A stretch of 14,280 nt of DNA from DASZZX01 sp036260415 (lineage in GTDB: Bacteria > Actinomycetota > Nitriliruptoria > Nitriliruptorales > JAHWKO01): NCBI GenBank assembly GCA_036260415.1, contig DASZZX010000003.1, positions 1 through 14,280 on the forward strand. Direction: 5' to 3'. Numbering within the stretch: position 1 is the stretch's first letter; the number at the start of each line of letters is the position of its first letter. Positions 13,347-14,280 of this stretch are shown piece after piece. A program made the position numbers and the translations under genes. The notes beneath the pieces are model-generated. The model worked only from the letters and a program-made list of their open reading frames with translations. It ran no database searches and was not told where the DNA came from.

Positions 13347-13352
13347 AGGCTA
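13347..13352 (-). promoter_or_regulatory. Putative -10 element of the thiolase gene
   Basis: TAGCCT on the minus strand, in the context GGGTTAGCCT, lies 31 bases before the thiolase ATG. A start about seven bases downstream gives a leader of roughly 24 nt carrying GGAAGGAG. A GC-rich imperfect hairpin (CCCGC/GCGGG, within about 13353-13373) lies immediately upstream and may mark the end of the arginine deiminase transcript. Confidence 0.45.
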
Positions 13353-13387
13353 ACCCGCCGCCGCAGCGGGCGGTCGCCGCCCCACCG

Positions 13388-14280
13388 TCAGGACCGGGGC
13401 GGCGCCGCAAGCGGGTCGCGCAAGACGGGGCAGGCCATGCAACGTGGGCCGCCGCGCCCGCGCGGCAGCTCGTACGACGGCATGGTGTGCACGGCGATGC
13501 CGGCGTCCTCCAGGATCGCGTTGGTCGCCGCATTGCGCTCGTAGGCCACGACCTCGCCGGGGGCGATCGCGAAGGTGTTGTTGGCGTCGTTCCACTGCTC
13601 GCGTTCGGCCTCGACGCTGCCGAAGGCGGGTTCGATCGCGCGCACGTCGTCCAGGCCGGCTACCCAGGCGAGCTCACCGACCAGGTCCTCGCCCTCCTCG
13701 ACCGTGAGCCCACGGCTGCCGGCGGTCAGCCGCAGGCACCGCACCCGCAGGCGGATCTGCGGGTAGAGGATGAACGCGTCGCTGTCGACCATCGCCACCA
13801 CCGTGTCCAGGTGCATGGTGCTGCGCGCTCTCGGCAGCTCGACGGCGAGGATGCGCTTCACCACGGCGTGAGCGAACAGGCGCACGGCGAGCGCTTCGAC
13901 GCCGGGCGGAGTGGTGCGCTCGGAGACGCCGATGGCGAGGCCACCGTTGCCGACCACGAGCACGTCGCCCCCCTCGACCGTCGCGGGGAAGTGTGCCGAC
14001 GGATCCTGGCCGAACCAGATCGGGGCGTCGACGAAGCGCGTGTGCAGGTTGTAGACGAGCCGCAGGAGGTCGGCCTCGCGACGTCGCACCAGCCGGCTCA
14101 TCGGAGAGACCACGACCCCTTCGCCGATCCACGCCGACGAGTCGCGCATGAACACCGCGTTGGGCAACGGCTCGAGCAGCAGCTCGAACGGCCGGTGCAC
14201 GCGCGCGACCAGGCTGTCTCCCCCGCCGGCCTCCTCCAGGGACACCCCGCCGATCAGGTGGCGGACCAGCTCGGCGGTGG
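13388..14280 (-). CDS. arcA: Arginine deiminase, partial (5' end outside the window)
   Basis: Hydrolyses arginine to citrulline and ammonia, the first step of the arginine deiminase pathway. The C-terminal ~297 residues are present; the frame is open to the right edge (TAELVRHLIGGVSLEE), so the N-terminal quarter is missing. All family motifs are visible in order: PLPNAVFMRDSSAWIG, EGGDVLV, the His motif STMHLDTVVAMVD, EREQWNDANNTFAIAPGEV, and the nucleophile Cys in GGPRCMACP, 17 residues from the C-terminus. The first in-frame GTG (14245) is internal and should not be taken as the start. The nearest downstream gene is the thiolase, not arcB or arcC, so no arc operon is visible on this side. 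Identification as arginine deiminase rather than another amidinotransferase rests on the RDSSAW and CMACP context. Confidence 0.93.
   Translation of the reverse strand, partial: TAELVRHLIGGVSLEEAGGGDSLVARVHRPFELLLEPLPNAVFMRDSSAWIGEGVVVSPMSRLVRRREADLLRLVYNLHTRFVDAPIWFGQDPSAHFPATVEGGDVLVVGNGGLAIGVSERTTPPGVEALAVRLFAHAVVKRILAVELPRARSTMHLDTVVAMVDSDAFILYPQIRLRVRCLRLTAGSRGLTVEEGEDLVGELAWVAGLDDVRAIEPAFGSVEAEREQWNDANNTFAIAPGEVVAYERNAATNAILEDAGIAVHTMPSYELPRGRGGPRCMACPVLRDPLAAPPRS

Noticed and set aside
1..14280. Defence system, prophage, integron, CRISPR array or secondary-metabolite cluster
   Set aside because: No nuclease, integrase, transposase, repeat-spacer array or synthase gene is visible; nearly all sequence is accounted for by conserved chromosomal genes.

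Overview
The window is ordinary-looking chromosomal DNA of very high G+C content. Codons end mostly in G or C, GTG and TTG starts are common, and actinobacterial -10 elements of the form TAnnnT sit just upstream of several genes. The gene set fits an actinobacterium: a CtpI-like giant P-type ATPase, a class II fructose bisphosphatase GlpX, an Rv1086-type short cis-prenyltransferase next to greA, a FadA3-type thiolase and ArcA. A deep-branching lineage such as Nitriliruptoria is possible, but the sequence alone does not settle this. I see no mobile element, phage gene, CRISPR array, tRNA or rRNA.

Left part (1-5700): on the minus strand, a PstS phosphate-binding lipoprotein is preceded by two abutting 11-bp repeats that look like a PHO box. 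Upstream of it on the same strand is a giant P-type cation ATPase of about 1374 residues. Its C-terminal half is a complete pump with SERCA-like cation ligands. Its N-terminal half looks like a decayed heavy-metal-type ATPase core that has lost the phosphorylated Asp. A possible small membrane-protein gene lies divergently upstream.

Middle part (5841-9715): glpX and a crotonase-fold gene lie on the minus strand, separated by a decayed ~51-bp tandem duplication of the crotonase 3' end. A perfect 10-bp inverted repeat surrounds the putative -10 of the crotonase gene. On the plus strand follow a SirB1/transglutaminase-like protein with an apparently leaderless GTG start, a small protein that is only a sigma-70 region 4 helix-turn-helix, and a small three-helix membrane protein.

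Right part (9850-14280): a cis-prenyltransferase (minus, leaderless ATG) is divergent from greA (plus, TTG start). Then come a LuxR-type regulator whose receiver domain lacks the phosphorylation residues, a thiolase on the minus strand, and the 3' part of an arginine deiminase gene that runs off the right edge.

The genes do not form one pathway. They cover phosphate capture, cation transport, gluconeogenesis, acyl-CoA metabolism, polyprenyl synthesis, transcript cleavage and arginine breakdown. The most interesting points are the two-halved P-type ATPase, the phosphorylation-independent response regulator, the stand-alone sigma region 4 protein with an ECF-like promoter, and the regulatory repeats upstream of pstS and of the crotonase gene. 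I did not find a convincing new multi-gene system.
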